From contig NZ_CP092480.1 of assembly GCF_022429645.1 (NCBI RefSeq), positions 3,392,501 through 3,456,500 on the forward strand: DNA of 64,000 nt. Direction: 5' to 3'. Within the stretch, counting starts at the first letter, position 1, and each line of letters opens with the position of its first letter. The notes under the pieces are model-generated. The model was not told the origin of the DNA. It did no database searches and saw only the letters and a program-made list of their open reading frames with translations. Below, piece after piece: positions 40,101 through 49,458 of this stretch. The translations under genes and the position numbers were made by a program. Origin of the DNA: Lutibacter sp. A80. Its GTDB lineage: Bacteria > Bacteroidota > Bacteroidia > Flavobacteriales > Flavobacteriaceae.

Positions 40101-42914
40101 ATCGTCAACGCCACCATTTATAGTTAAATCGGCATCAAATGCGGCGTCAAGTCCTTGCATATTTATAATATCGGCTTGAGTACCTCCATTAATAGTTAAT
40201 GAGTTAATTGGATTAGAAAACACCATAGATTCAAATGTGGCATTATTTGAATAAAACTGAATGGTTCCAGCAGTTGGATTATTTTCTAAAACTGCTTGGT
40301 TAGCACTGTTTGGTAGATTTAAAATCAAATTATTCGCAGTAGAGCCTGTCATATCTATAGGTTCTAAACCTGTATAATTAATTTGATTGCCATCTAATAA
40401 AATATTACCATCATTTCCATTAGTAAAATTACTGGTTACTGTATTAAAAGTACCTCCGCCTGTTACCTTTAAGATATCGCCAGGGTTAACGGAATTTTGA
40501 TTTCCTCCGTTATAATTGATAGGAACTTGAAAGTTTCCACCAGAAAAATCTATGGTAAGGCTATCATCTCCATTTTCTGTATTAATATTAATAACTCCAG
40601 TTACCGAAGCAATCGGTACAAGAACATCGTTACCATCTTGAATAGCTCCTTGCCCTGCATAAATTGGTTTGTTTGGATCACTGATGCGATAATTTGCACC
40701 ATTAACAATAATGGTTAGAGCATCATCTTTATCTTCAGAATCGGTATAAACTAAATTACCACTGGCATCTACTTCAACATGAGTAAGCGCTGTTGTATTG
40801 GTAAACTTTTTGGCAAAAGCACCGACACTATTGTATACAACAACAAGGTTTCCTGAACCATCAAACGCTAAGGAAGTATAATAAGCAGAACCTGCTGAAA
40901 CACCGCCTGCAGATCCGACGTCAACCCAGTTAGTACCATCAAATTGCTTTACCATAGCTTTATATTCATTGCTTCTATCTTGGTAAACTACATAGGGTAC
41001 ATCCGAACTATCAAACGCTAAGGAAATATAATTTGCTATTCCTGCTGAAAAACTAGCAGATCCGACGTCAACCCAGTTAGTACCATCAAATTGCTTTACC
41101 GTAGCTTTATTTCCATTGCTTCCATCTTGGTAAACTGCATAGGGCACATCTGAACTATCAAACGCTATGGAAATAATATCGGCTTGACCTGCAGAAAAAC
41201 CTGCAGATCCGACATCAACCCAGTTAGTACCATCAAATTGCTTTACTGTAGCTTTGCCTCCATTACCCCAATCTTGGTAAACTACATACGGTACATCCGA
41301 ACCATCAAACGCTAAGGAAGTAAAATTAGCTTGACCTGCAGAAAAACCTGCAGATCCGACATCAACCCAGTTAGTACCATCAAATTGCTTTACCGTAGCT
41401 TTATATCCATTGCTTCCGTCTCGGTAAACTACATATGGTATATTCGAACTATTAAACGCTAAGGAAGTAAAATTAGCTTGCCCTGCAGAAAAACCTGCAG
41501 ATCCGACGTCAACCCAGTTAGTGCCATCAAATTGCTTTACCGTAGCTTTTTCTCCATTGCTTCCGTCTCGGTAAACTACATAGGGTACATCCGAAGCATC
41601 AATAGCTATGGAAGTATTAGTAGCTACTCCTGCTGAAAAACCTGCAGACCCAACGTCAACCCAGTTAGTACCATCAAATTGCTGTACCGTAGCTTTATAT
41701 CCATTTCCTTCATCTGAGTAAACTACATACGGTACATCCGAACCATCAAACGCTAAGGAAGTATAATAAGCAGAACCTGCTGAAAAACCGCCTCCAGATC
41801 CGACGTCAACCCAGTTAGTACCATCAAACTGCTGTACCGTAGCTTTATATCCATTACCCAAATCTTGGTAAACTACATAGGGTACATCCGAACCATCAAT
41901 AGCTATGGAAGTATAACCTGTTATTCCTGCTGAAAAACCTGCAGATCCGACGTCAACCCAGTTAGTACCATCAAATTGCTTTACCGTAGCTTTATTTCCA
42001 TTGCCTCCGTCTTTGTAAACTACATAAGGTACATCCGAACCATCAAACGCTAAGGAAGTATAACTTGCTATTCCTGCTGAAAAACCTGCAGATCCGACGT
42101 CAACCCAGTTTGTACCATCAAATTGCTTTACCGTAGCTTTGCCTCCATTGCTTCCGTCTTTGTAAACTACATATAGTAAATCCGAACCATCAATAGCTAT
42201 GGAAGTATAACCTGTTATTCCTGCTGAAAAACCTGCAGATCCGACGTCAACCCAGTTAGTACCATCAAATTGCTTTACCGTAGCTTTATTTCCATTGCCT
42301 CCGTCTTTGTAAACTACATAAGGTACATCCGAACCATCAAACGCTAAGGAAGTATAACTTGCTATTCCTGCTGAAAAACCTGCAGATCCGACGTCAACCC
42401 AGTTTGTACCATCAAATTGCTTTACCGTAGCTTTATTTCCATTGCCTCCGTCTTTGTAAACTACATAAGGTACATCCGAACTATCAAACGCTAAGGAAGT
42501 AAAATCAGCTTGACCTGCTGAAAAACCTGCAGATCCGACGTCAACCCAGTTAGTACCATCAAATTGCTTTACCGTAGCTTTATATCCATTACCCCAATCT
42601 TTGTAAACTACATAGGGTACATCCGAACTATCAAACGCTAAGGAAATATAATAAGCATATCCTGCTGAAAAACCTGCAGATCCGACGTCAACCCAGTTAG
42701 TACCATCAAATTGCTTTACCGTAGCTTTATTTCCATTGGCTCCGTCTTGGTAAACTACATAAGGAACGCCAGAACCATCAATAGCTATGGAAGTATAACT
42801 AGCTTGTGCAGGCGAAGCTTGGTTGAAATCGTCTGGACCAAGAGCTTCCCATTCTTGAGAATACGATTGAATTGTGCAAAAAATAAATACGGAATAAAGT
42901 AATAACTTTTTCAT
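34179..42914 (-). CDS. Giant (2911-residue) mosaic type IX secreted surface protein
   Basis: The signal peptide ends near SYSQ. Residues about 22-712 are fourteen 49-residue units built around YVVYxD..[22 protein letters not shown], probably beta-propeller blades. A linker with GGNxNSVNPGD follows. Then about 970-1900 comes a beta-helix of roughly 34-residue units rich in [14 protein letters not shown] and similar. A stretch around [19 protein letters not shown] resembles autotransporter passenger ends. Nine 80-residue HYR/Ig-like units occupy about 2045-2765, then calcium-binding thrombospondin-3-type repeats ([20 protein letters not shown]). The type B sorting domain comes last ([16 protein letters not shown] to the C-terminus). 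Expected on the cell surface as an adhesin or motility-related protein; the ligand is unknown. The partner PorP/SprF gene follows by 11 bases. Confidence 0.9.
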   Translation of the reverse strand: MKKLLLYSVFIFCTIQSYSQEWEALGPDDFNQASPAQASYTSIAIDGSGVPYVVYQDGANGNKATVKQFDGTNWVDVGSAGFSAGYAYYISLAFDSSDVPYVVYKDWGNGYKATVKQFDGTNWVDVGSAGFSAGQADFTSLAFDSSDVPYVVYKDGGNGNKATVKQFDGTNWVDVGSAGFSAGIASYTSLAFDGSDVPYVVYKDGGNGNKATVKQFDGTNWVDVGSAGFSAGITGYTSIAIDGSDLLYVVYKDGSNGGKATVKQFDGTNWVDVGSAGFSAGIASYTSLAFDGSDVPYVVYKDGGNGNKATVKQFDGTNWVDVGSAGFSAGITGYTSIAIDGSDVPYVVYQDLGNGYKATVQQFDGTNWVDVGSGGGFSAGSAYYTSLAFDGSDVPYVVYSDEGNGYKATVQQFDGTNWVDVGSAGFSAGVATNTSIAIDASDVPYVVYRDGSNGEKATVKQFDGTNWVDVGSAGFSAGQANFTSLAFNSSNIPYVVYRDGSNGYKATVKQFDGTNWVDVGSAGFSAGQANFTSLAFDGSDVPYVVYQDWGNGGKATVKQFDGTNWVDVGSAGFSAGQADIISIAFDSSDVPYAVYQDGSNGNKATVKQFDGTNWVDVGSASFSAGIANYISLAFDSSDVPYVVYQDRSNEYKAMVKQFDGTNWVDVGSAGGVSAGSAYYTSLAFDGSGNLVVVYNSVGAFAKKFTNTTALTHVEVDASGNLVYTDSEDKDDALTIIVNGANYRISDPNKPIYAGQGAIQDGNDVLVPIASVTGVININTENGDDSLTIDFSGGNFQVPINYNGGNQNSVNPGDILKVTGGGTFNTVTSNFTNGNDGNILLDGNQINYTGLEPIDMTGSTANNLILNLPNSANQAVLENNPTAGTIQFYSNNATFESMVFSNPINSLTINGGTQADIINMQGLDAAFDADLTINGGVDDYVNFQTNPTSVGTGNITVNALAISVAQDISTTGTGFISMTSDSKIIINSAASVTAENGNITLLANGNTSGDYDGVLIWNGSMVETTGSGNILFTGTAQSLGTNSFNYGVVVEGNAQVITSGTGAITFNGTGASTGENSNNGVQISFGASVTSNGGDIRLNGVAGGLGKENRGVAILENSSVTNAYASGIYINGTGSTTSTGNSNQGIFISSGSTVIQTGTGGISMNGNGGSGINTNIGVFLDGTNTKIQSQTGEISLTGTGGNGTGNNNEGVTITGAAIVESSAGIIELLGTATGGTNFNKGVVVAGAGSGIRNNGGGTLLTGIGAGTGNDNHGIQLENGGFIESTDSGTITLIGTGSAGVSANQGILLKGAGATISSVNGDISLNGTGGNGTGNNNEGVTIIGDALIQSTGTGAIDITGNATNGISFNKGIVFLNADAITASGGITMLGNGNGTNDANYGISIEGGSTIEDTTSGNIALTGTGGDGLSYNDGIQIVGNSVVRTTNAGSIILEGNGRGNSDSNRGVFINGSGTTISAASGTIDITGQGAIGGSGSSNFGIEVNEATIGNTGAGAIALTGTGGDGTFFNQGVRLNNGTRINAVDGNISVTGTGGSGSYGDNMGLLTIGDVDIITSGNGAISLTGNGGQSDSWARGVVLFDNTGLVQSNGGGITIKGTADNTSTGSYNKGVSIEGATVEDLAGGSINIKGIGGIGDNDNFGIAIQNASIVRTNAGEISLTGTGGNGTGNFNQGVSISSLALVRNMGTGSINITGTGGTGVQQNRGVEIQGYVSVTSNGGNIFISGTGNSGTTGSFNLGTSIRNIATVSTIGNGTITIDGTSGNGTGGNYGLEINTNGTEVSTENGNITVNGISTGTAGGNNYGTYIGSLINATGTGSIQINGTGGNGTTNNIGLYLNNTTSITSVGGSIQLNGTSSALINPAINITTLIGPISAGGDITATASLGKINTPTGIPGYAIFNASNTFINGILAPGQSPGQVTVNGNFTLSSGDTAEFEINNITTPGVDYDQIVVNGTVDVTDATLTMVNNFVGTLPEANEFIIIDNDGTDAVIGTFSGLPNNASIPFNSQFVFVKYDGGDGNDVVLVVDSMPTAICQNFTAQLNATGNVTILPSDIDNGSFDPDGPVSLAIDNATFSCTDIGEHIVTLTITDSTGNTDYCTATVTVEDNIPPTVLTKDVTVQLDENGEAIITPNDFDNGSTDNCKISILGLKFGTRLSYIDQVLDCSHIGENTIEFIVKDTSNNKSSCFATVTVVDSISSTVLTQNITIQLDADGNATITADQIDNGSFDNCSIETLEIDNTTFNCSNIGENTVTLKATDTNGNVSTKTAIITIEDTTAPTVVTQNITIQVGSEGMVSITPDQIDNGSSDNCNIDTLELDISTFDCTNLGENTVTLTATDASGNSTIATAIVTIEDTIAPTVITQDVTVELDADGNATITANQIDNGSFDNCNIETLEIDNTTFNCSNIGENTVTLTATDTSGNVSTKTAIITIEDTTAPTLITQNITVELDTDGNTTITADQIDNGSFDNCSIETLEIDNTTFNCSNIGENTVTLTATDTSGNVSTKTAIITIEDTTAPTLITQNITVELDTDGNATITADQIDNGSFDNCSIQTLEIDNTTFNCSNIGENTVTLIGTDTNGNSTNATTIVTVKELIAPTINCAAPFTIQLDETGSASITVDQIDNGSTDNCGIASITIDKDTFDCADIGENTVTLTVTDTSGNTSICSTIVTLEDISAPIVITQNISIELDSNGNATIDANEIDDGSFDTCGIATMSLDKTTFNCPILGDTTVTLTVVDNAGNSASEMAIITFTSDDLDNDGIADSCDDDLDGDGVNNDIDNCPTVSNANQADLDRNGIGDVCDSGELEIPKGFSPNGDGTNDEFIIKGLHKYPNNSIQIYNRYGNIVYESKNYQNYWDGVSSGKSKKLPAAPYFYVLSVNGGSKIVKGWLYINY
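34600..36790 (-). repeat. Nine coding tandem repeats of about 240 bp (HYR/Ig-like units)
   Basis: Nine units of about 80 codons, each with variants of [29 protein letters not shown] and [13 protein letters not shown]. Some DNA copies are nearly identical: the 60 bases at 35281 equal those at 35521, and 35341-35400 differ from 35581-35640 at one base. This points to recent gene conversion or duplication. Confidence 0.9.
37270..39960 (-). repeat. Coding beta-helix repeats rich in Gly, Thr and Asn
   Basis: About 26 degenerate units of roughly 100 bp encode an alternation of polar loop (GTGGxGTGxNxxGV) and short strand (I.L.GTG). They are too diverged to align exactly at DNA level, unlike the repeats on either side, which suggests an older array. 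Confidence 0.75.
40810..42830 (-). repeat. Thirteen to fourteen coding tandem repeats of 147 bp
   Basis: The marker TCAACCCAG recurs at 40921, 41068, 41215, 41362, 41509, 41656, 41806, 41953, 42100, 42247, 42394, 42541 and 42688. The spacing is 147 bases, once 150 where a Gly codon is added. Units remain highly similar. A two-unit (294-base) block near 41890-42180 recurs at about 42180-42475. Confidence 0.95.
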
Positions 42915-43635
42915 AGGTAATGTAATTTTAATTAAATTATAATATTGTTGAATTTTATAGTAGTATGGTTAATACATTTTAAAAAATGTAATTTTTTCTA
43001 TATAGCTAGTTTTATTATTTTAAAGTAGCCATATTTATTATCTGTTTTTTTAAATAAAAAACATAGTGCTTGTTTCACCAAAATGATGATGAATGGGGAA
43101 CAATAAAATAATTTCTTATAGTTAATTTTTCTCCTATATAAGATGTGTGTATGTGAAATTCGCTATTTAAAAAGGTTAACCCTTTTACAATGTAAGGGGA
43201 GAATAATAATACAATTCCAAAGTTAGTAATTGCTGAATTTCGCATATACAACTTTCTAAAAACTGCGTTATTCATTATAGATTTGATTAGTTAGTTGCAG
43301 TAAATATAATAAAAATCCATTATAAAGTACATTTTTATTATACAAATCACATTTTAATGTAGTTTTATTAAAGAAAAAAGAGTAAATCATATTAAAGATT
43401 AAATAATCTTTAATTGGGGGTATTTATTTTTTAAGAGGAGGTTGTTTGTTTTGAGTAAAAATGATTTAAAGAATGTGAATTTGAGTTTTTTTTGAAGTTG
43501 AAAATCATTTTTTTGATACTAATTTTACTTGATAAATTATTATCAGACTATATACCAAATTCGGAGAAGTTAATTTTTATAGTATCGCTTGATATTTTTT
43601 TATTTAATTTTATACTTTAATTTATACAATCAATA
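42915..43635. other. 720-base gap between the giant gene and the M49 gene
   Basis: It must hold the promoters of both divergent genes, but I see no clear TTG/TAnnTTTG pair. Contents seen: a perfect 10-bp inverted repeat ATTAAAGATT-aaat-AATCTTTAAT at 43391-43414, the motif TTTTGATACTAA at 43511-43522, and a palindrome GGTTAACC near 43175. A 66-codon minus-strand frame at 43075-43275 looks accidental. Confidence 0.5.
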
Positions 43636-45291
43636 ATGAAAAAAATAGCAACACTAATTATTTTAACAATTTTGTTTTCTTGTAAAGAAGAGAAAGAAGC
43701 GCGTAAGCCAATAAAGCAAGTTACAGTTGAAGGAAAATTAACTGAAATGAATAAAAATTTAGATAAATATGTGTCATTTAAATTAACTTCAGATTTAAGT
43801 GTTTTAACCGAAAATCAGCAAAAAATGTTGCCATTATTAATAAAGGCTGCAGATAAAATGAATGCACTTTTTTGGTATCAAGCATATGGAGAAAAAGAAG
43901 AATTATTAGCTAGAATAGATGATGCTGAAACTAAAAAATTTGCTGAAATAAACTATGGACCTTGGGATCGGTTAAATGGAAATAAATCTTTTGTTGAAGA
44001 AATAGGAGAAAAGCCTCTAGGTGCAAATTATTATCCTGTAGATATGACAAAAGAAGAGTTTGAAGCCTTTTCCGATGTAAATAAATCTAGTTTATACACT
44101 TTTATAAGAAGAAATGAAGAAGGAAGTTTAAAAACTATATGGTATCACCAACAATTTGAAAAGGAAGTAAAAGAAGTTTCAAGCTTATTATTAGAAGCTT
44201 CAAAATTAGCTGAAAATGAAGGTCTTAAGAATTATTTAGAATTACGTGCACAAGCTTTTTTAAATGATGATTATCAGGCAAGTGATTTTGCTTGGATGGA
44301 TATGAAAACAAATACGCTAGATATTGTTATTGGTCCTATTGAAACGTATGAAGATCAATTGTTTGGAAACAAAGCATCATACGAAGCATATGTGTTGATA
44401 AAAGATCAAGAATGGAGTAAAAAATTAGAAAAATTTGCACAGTTTTTACCAGAATTACAAAAAGGATTACCTGTTGATGAAGCATACAAAACAGAAACAC
44501 CTGGTACAGATTCTGATTTAAATGCTTATGATGTTGTCTATTATGCTGGTGATTGTAATTCTGGAGGTAAAACCATAGCTATTAACCTTCCAAATGATGA
44601 AGAAGTTCAATTGCAAAAAGGAACAAGAAGATTACAACTAAAAAATGCAATGCGTGCAAAATTTGATAAAATATTAATTCCAATTGCTGATAAAATTATT
44701 GATGAAAGTCAACGTAAGCACATTACTTTCGATGCATTTTTTGCCAATACAATGTTTCATGAGGTTGCCCATGGTTTGGGAATAAAAAATACCATTAATG
44801 GTAAAGGAACAGTAAGGAGCTCTTTAAAAGAATTAGCTTCTGCATTAGAAGAGGGGAAAGCTGATATTTTAGGATTGTATATGGTGCAGCAATTACATAA
44901 AAAAGGAGAAATTGATGGAGATATAAAAGATTATATGACCACTTTTATGGCTGGAATTTTTAGATCTGTTCGTTTTGGTGCTTCAAGTGCACACGGAAAA
45001 GCAAATATGATTCGTTTTAATTTTTTCAAAGAAAAAGATGCATTTACAAAAAATGAAGATGGAACTTATAAAGTTAATTACGATAAAATGCAAACAGCTA
45101 TGGAAGAGTTGTCAACTATTATTTTAACCTTACAAGGTAATGGAGATTATAACGGTGTTGCTAAATTAGTAGCTGAAAAAGGAATTATATCAGAAGATTT
45201 ACAAAAGGATTTAGATCTGTTAAGTGAACAAAATATTCCTGTAGATGTTGTTTTTGAACAAGGTTTAACGGCTTTAGAATTACAAGAGTAA
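43636..45291 (+). CDS. Peptidase family M49 (dipeptidyl-peptidase III-like) lipoprotein
   Basis: A zinc metallopeptidase of 551 residues with lipoprotein signal (LTILFSC). The zinc site reads MFHEVAHGLG, that is HExxH, instead of the HExxxH usual in M49. The second motif EEGKAD (in ALEEGKADILGLYMV) supplies the third zinc ligand. NAYDVVYYAGDCNSGGKTIAINLPND is a family block. It may cleave dipeptides from peptide N-termini in the periplasm or at the surface. It is a single gene ended by a strong terminator, with TTTTGATACTAA 114 bases upstream. Confidence 0.82.
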   Translation: MKKIATLIILTILFSCKEEKEARKPIKQVTVEGKLTEMNKNLDKYVSFKLTSDLSVLTENQQKMLPLLIKAADKMNALFWYQAYGEKEELLARIDDAETKKFAEINYGPWDRLNGNKSFVEEIGEKPLGANYYPVDMTKEEFEAFSDVNKSSLYTFIRRNEEGSLKTIWYHQQFEKEVKEVSSLLLEASKLAENEGLKNYLELRAQAFLNDDYQASDFAWMDMKTNTLDIVIGPIETYEDQLFGNKASYEAYVLIKDQEWSKKLEKFAQFLPELQKGLPVDEAYKTETPGTDSDLNAYDVVYYAGDCNSGGKTIAINLPNDEEVQLQKGTRRLQLKNAMRAKFDKILIPIADKIIDESQRKHITFDAFFANTMFHEVAHGLGIKNTINGKGTVRSSLKELASALEEGKADILGLYMVQQLHKKGEIDGDIKDYMTTFMAGIFRSVRFGASSAHGKANMIRFNFFKEKDAFTKNEDGTYKVNYDKMQTAMEELSTIILTLQGNGDYNGVAKLVAEKGIISEDLQKDLDLLSEQNIPVDVVFEQGLTALELQE

Positions 45292-45308
45292 CTAATTTTA
45301 AATCATAA

Positions 45309-45337
45309 AAAAAAGCCTCCAAATTGGAGGCTTTTTA
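45309..45337. terminator. Bidirectional terminator between M49 and metalloprotease genes
   Basis: AAAAAGCCTCC and GGAGGCTTTTT form a perfect 11-bp stem with loop AAATT, with A-runs and T-runs on the two sides, so both convergent genes can end here. Confidence 0.93.
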
Positions 45338-45362
45338 GTTAAATTCAAAAGAATTTAATTTA

Positions 45363-47852
45363 TTATTTAGGATCTAAAATAGCATCAATACGTTCTGTAA
45401 TATCTTGTAAATGATATCTTGTAATTGTATTTGGAGCAGCATTAGCAACTCTTTTAGCATCTCTTTTAATTCTATTTAATTCACCTCTTACAATTGGAAC
45501 AATATCCGATTGTTTTACAGTAACAGAAGAAGCGCCTCGTCCACTTTTTATATCATTAGCGTTCATTAAGCTTCCCAATTGTTCTATATGTGCTCTTTGT
45601 AAATTTCTTCTGTAAGTATCAATACTTCTTCCAGATTTTAATTCTGTCCAAATTCCATTTCTTAAGTCACTCATCATAGAAATTAAAGAATAAGCTTCTG
45701 AACCGTTTAAAGTTTCATTTTCAATCATTCGATTCATTCTGCTTAAATTTAAAATATTATTTAAGGTTCTAGATTGCATACCTGAAATAAGTTCCATATT
45801 ACCAGAGTTCTCAGTTTTTCCAATAATTTCTTTATCAATTAACCAAGTAGGTGTTTCAAATAATTGGTCTATTACAAATTTCAAACTATTTTTTTGATGG
45901 TCTTTATCAACATGTGTATATACCAAACCTTCTTGATCTGAAGTTTTGTAATCTTCATAAACACCACCAATGTTTGAAGAAACGTGTCCCATATATCTGT
46001 TAAATTGCGAAATTACATGACCGTACATTTCAGATAAATCATCATAATTTTCACCTTTTTTAGAAGTCCAATCAACCAAATTTGTCATAATAATTTTCAA
46101 ATTTGAAATACCATAAGCACTTGCTTTAATCGCGTCATCACCTAAATCTTCAGTTTGAGAGCTAGGGTCAATAACACTTCTTTGTTGTTTCCCAAATCTA
46201 TATAGTGGATCACCAGCATGTTCTAAAATCCAACTATCTAAAATTTCTTTTTCATCTTCAGGAGTTTCTGCTTCTAAGATTGGACGGTATCCCCATTTCA
46301 TTGAATATTTATCATATACACCAATGTTTGGCATCATTGCAACATCTTTATCTCCAGGTTGTGCAACGTAATTAAAACGTGCGTAATCCATAATTGAAGG
46401 AGCAGTACCATATTTTTTGGTAAAAGTAGCAGATCGTAAGGAATCTACTGGATACGCAGAGCTACTTCCCATATTGTGTGGTAAACCTAAAGTATGTCCT
46501 ACTTCATGCGAAGACACAAATTTGATTAATTCTCCCATTACTTCGTCTTTAAATCCAACTTTTTGTGCTTCTGGATTTATTGCAGCTGTTTGCACAAAGA
46601 ACCAACCTTGTAGTAAGCTCATTACGTTGTGATACCAGTTAATATCTGATTCTAAAATTTCACCCGATCTTGGGTCACTTACGTGCGGTCCGTTTGCATT
46701 TGGTATTGGAGATGCTAAATAACGTACTACAGAATAACGTACATCTTCAGGGCTCCATTCAGGGTCTTCTTCTTTAGTAGGTGCATCTTTTGCTATAATT
46801 GCATTTTTAAATCCAGCTGCTTCGAATGCTACTTGCCAATCTTCAATACCTTGCTTAATAAAAGGTCTCCATTTTTCTGGAGTAGCTCTATCTATATAGT
46901 AAACTATTTGTTTTTTTGGTTCAACTAATTCACCACGTTTAAATTTTTCAATATCTTCATCTTTAACTTCTAGTCTCCAACGATCTAAGTAAGTAACTCT
47001 TTCACTTTTTTGAGCTTCAGAACCATAATCTATTTGGCTAGAAGTAAACCAACCAACACGTTCGTCAAAAATTCTTCTTTTCATTGGTACTTTAGGAAGT
47101 AAAATCATAGAGTTACTCATTTCTACAGATACAGTTCCAGTGCTAGAGTTTGATGGAGGTGCACCTGCACTATATGTTTTTACATGTCTACTTTCAATAT
47201 TTAAAGGATAACTTTTTATGCTATCAATAAAAGATTTTTGAGTATCTAGTCTTGTAATTTTGTAACCTTTTCGAACTCGATCAGGTAAGCCCAAAGCTTT
47301 TACGTCTGTTGCATACAAATCTGTAACATCTATAACGGTAGCTGTCTTATCTTCTGATATTGCTTTTATAGGAAACGTATATAGTACTGGTTCGAAGTTT
47401 GAATTTACAACAGCTTCGTGTACAGGTAAGTTTTCATCAGCTACAACGTTATGAGAAACAACTCTTAGTAAAATTTGTTTTCCTTTTTTTTGCCAACGTA
47501 ATACTTTTGTATTTGCTTTTTGTCCTCCAAAACTATTGTTGTTAGAAGTGTTTTTTGCTATTCTAGTAACCATTAACATTTCTCTATTTAATAAAGAATC
47601 TGGGATTTCAAATAGGTATTTATCATCTACAAAATGGACTTTGAATAAACCTTCATCGGTTTTTGCATCTTTGGTAATTACTTTTCCGTAAGGAAGTATA
47701 TCGCCTTTTTTGGACTTTGGTGTTGCAGCGGCACTAGCTTTAGCAGCAGCAGCTTCTTGTTCTTTTTTTTTCTTTCTCTGTGCATCAGCTTGAGAAGAAA
47801 CACCCACTATTAATAAGAGTGTTAACAGTGTGGTAAAAAATTTGTGGGTCAT
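45363..47852 (-). CDS. Zinc-dependent metalloprotease (DUF5117/DUF4953 type)
   Basis: An 829-residue exported protease (signal to about residue 24, SSQADAQ), with a Lys/Ala-rich stretch after it. The central domain carries the extended zinc motif HEVGHTLGLPHNMG (HExxHxxGxxH), preceded by WYHNVMSLLQGWFFVQTAA. Family blocks are IPDSLLNREMLMVTRI near the N-terminus, VYYIDRATPEKWRPFIKQGIEDWQVAFEAAGFKNA, and ARFNYVAQPGDKD after the zinc site. Such proteins are abundant in Bacteroidota; substrates are unknown. Single gene. Confidence 0.9.
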   Translation of the reverse strand: MTHKFFTTLLTLLLIVGVSSQADAQRKKKKEQEAAAAKASAAATPKSKKGDILPYGKVITKDAKTDEGLFKVHFVDDKYLFEIPDSLLNREMLMVTRIAKNTSNNNSFGGQKANTKVLRWQKKGKQILLRVVSHNVVADENLPVHEAVVNSNFEPVLYTFPIKAISEDKTATVIDVTDLYATDVKALGLPDRVRKGYKITRLDTQKSFIDSIKSYPLNIESRHVKTYSAGAPPSNSSTGTVSVEMSNSMILLPKVPMKRRIFDERVGWFTSSQIDYGSEAQKSERVTYLDRWRLEVKDEDIEKFKRGELVEPKKQIVYYIDRATPEKWRPFIKQGIEDWQVAFEAAGFKNAIIAKDAPTKEEDPEWSPEDVRYSVVRYLASPIPNANGPHVSDPRSGEILESDINWYHNVMSLLQGWFFVQTAAINPEAQKVGFKDEVMGELIKFVSSHEVGHTLGLPHNMGSSSAYPVDSLRSATFTKKYGTAPSIMDYARFNYVAQPGDKDVAMMPNIGVYDKYSMKWGYRPILEAETPEDEKEILDSWILEHAGDPLYRFGKQQRSVIDPSSQTEDLGDDAIKASAYGISNLKIIMTNLVDWTSKKGENYDDLSEMYGHVISQFNRYMGHVSSNIGGVYEDYKTSDQEGLVYTHVDKDHQKNSLKFVIDQLFETPTWLIDKEIIGKTENSGNMELISGMQSRTLNNILNLSRMNRMIENETLNGSEAYSLISMMSDLRNGIWTELKSGRSIDTYRRNLQRAHIEQLGSLMNANDIKSGRGASSVTVKQSDIVPIVRGELNRIKRDAKRVANAAPNTITRYHLQDITERIDAILDPK

Positions 47853-48003
47853 GCGTTTTTTGTGATTAAAAATTAAGGGCCTAAATTATTAAACCTCAAT
47901 ATAAAATATCTTAAAAATTTGTTAAAGAAATTTTATGATCGTTGTTGTAGAGGTTTTTATGTTGTTAAAATTAATTAATTTATGTTAAATAATTAAAAAA
48001 TAT

Positions 48004-49305
48004 TTAATCACGATTATTTTTTTCTAATTGTTTCTGAATTTTTTTAATGGCGTTTTCAATTGGTTTTTCTGGTTCAATAACATTAAATTCACCCCAAAAC
48101 TCTGGGTCTGAAAAGCCTTGAGCTTCATCGCTTAAAATTACAGATGGTTTTAACCGCTCTTTATATTTAATGGTATTGTCTGTAATTTTTTTCCAATTTG
48201 TAACTGCGGTTTCCATAATTATATTATATACAGAGTTAAATAGACGTTTGTCATAATCTATTTTAAATCCTAGTTCAATTCTGCTGTATCCAAAATGCCA
48301 TTTTCCATTTTTTGTTCTGTAATTAATGTGGTAGGTAACCTCTGTAGGGATTACTGTTGCTTTATTAGGTTTTTTAACAACAAATAAACGACTGGCTTTT
48401 TGTTTGTCATCTAGATTTAAGTGAAATTTAGTGCTAATTAATGCATAGGTATTGGCATCAATATATAATTTACCATAGTAAAAAGGATCTTTAATATGTT
48501 TTTTTTGTTTAAAATTTACAACGTAAACAGGACGATTGTTAATTTTGGTGGAAGTGTCAAATTTGAAATCATATCTATCAAAAACAGTAGCTCCAAAAAA
48601 AGCAAATGTGTTTTTCATTACATCAATTTTTAAGGAACTTGAAGGACCTCCTTTTAATTTCATAGTAATGGTGTCTAGTTTATTATAATCGGTGCTTTTA
48701 CGAGCCTTATAAAGTTTAATTAAATCGTTTTTAGATTTTATATACGATTGTTTGTTAATTTCAATTACAGCTTCAGAAAGCGAAACATAGCTTCTTCTTT
48801 TTTTAATAGTTTCTCTATAAAAAGCAGTCATAGATGTAGGGAAATCTAAATAATTGTTTTCCCTATTTTTAAGCATTTCACGTATTAGTGAATCTGCATC
48901 TTCAATGTTTATTTTAATTTCGGAAAGTTCTTCAATATGGGTGTCAAGTTTAATTACAATTTTGTCTTCATTTAAATTGTTAAAATCTATTATTTTACTT
49001 GTATACCCTAAAAAAGAAACTGTAACTTTATTAGTACTATAAATAGTTGGAATTTTTAATTGAAATTCACCTTGGGTATTTGTAATTGAACTTATGTTTG
49101 TGTTGTTAACCAAAAGGGTAGCGAAAATCAATGGTTTTTTTGTTTTGCTATCTATTACCTTTCCTTTAAACTGCTTAAATAATATTGAATCATTTACAAT
49201 TAAATTATTTGAATAACTAGTATTTTGAAACCCAATTACAGCTATGAAAATAAAAGTAAAAACTCTATTAAATATTTTTTTAAGTAAAATGTTTTTGTTT
49301 CTCAT
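48004..49305 (-). CDS. Exported protein with carboxypeptidase-regulatory-like domain, DUF5686-like
   Basis: A 433-residue protein with an N-terminal signal (about 1-33). Residues about 43-120 form a carboxypeptidase-regulatory-like beta-sandwich (FKGKVIDSKTKKPLIFATLL, then TNTQGEFQLKIP and VSFLGYTSKII), common at the start of TonB-dependent and other outer-membrane proteins. The remainder resembles the DUF5686 type (FYRETIKKRRSYVSLSEAVIEI, YGKLYIDANTYALISTKFHLN), with no full barrel domain at this length. Function unknown. Confidence 0.75.
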   Translation of the reverse strand: MRNKNILLKKIFNRVFTFIFIAVIGFQNTSYSNNLIVNDSILFKQFKGKVIDSKTKKPLIFATLLVNNTNISSITNTQGEFQLKIPTIYSTNKVTVSFLGYTSKIIDFNNLNEDKIVIKLDTHIEELSEIKINIEDADSLIREMLKNRENNYLDFPTSMTAFYRETIKKRRSYVSLSEAVIEINKQSYIKSKNDLIKLYKARKSTDYNKLDTITMKLKGGPSSSLKIDVMKNTFAFFGATVFDRYDFKFDTSTKINNRPVYVVNFKQKKHIKDPFYYGKLYIDANTYALISTKFHLNLDDKQKASRLFVVKKPNKATVIPTEVTYHINYRTKNGKWHFGYSRIELGFKIDYDKRLFNSVYNIIMETAVTNWKKITDNTIKYKERLKPSVILSDEAQGFSDPEFWGEFNVIEPEKPIENAIKKIQKQLEKNNRD

Positions 49306-49367
49306 AACTAGTTAGTTTAGTATTGGTTATACAAGTTAATGTTTTTTAAGCTATTTTTAAAATAAAA

Positions 49368-49420
49368 AATGTATTCCAACTTTGTTTAATACTTTTTTAA
49401 GTGTAAAGCTGGAATACATT
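49368..49420 (-). terminator. Terminator of the M3 peptidase gene
   Basis: AATGTATTCCA and TGGAATACATT are exact 11-bp arms. The interior also pairs partly (ACTT with AAGT), giving one long hairpin. On the minus strand it is followed by TTTTTATTTT. Confidence 0.7.
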
Positions 49421-49458
49421 AATATAGTTTATGCTATTGAGAGCCTAAGTTAAGGGTT

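Noticed and set aside
34528-40718. Several plus-strand open frames of 60-158 codons opposite the giant gene
   Set aside because: They arise from the low stop density of the antisense strand of repetitive coding DNA; their Pro/Val/Ser-rich translations mirror the repeats.
40810-42830. Evenly spaced repeats as a CRISPR array
   Set aside because: The period is 147 bases and the whole unit is coding and in frame; no spacer/repeat division and no cas genes.
43075-43275. Minus-strand frame of 66 codons in the large gap
   Set aside because: Composition is like random A+T-rich translation, no family resemblance, no promoter or ribosome site.
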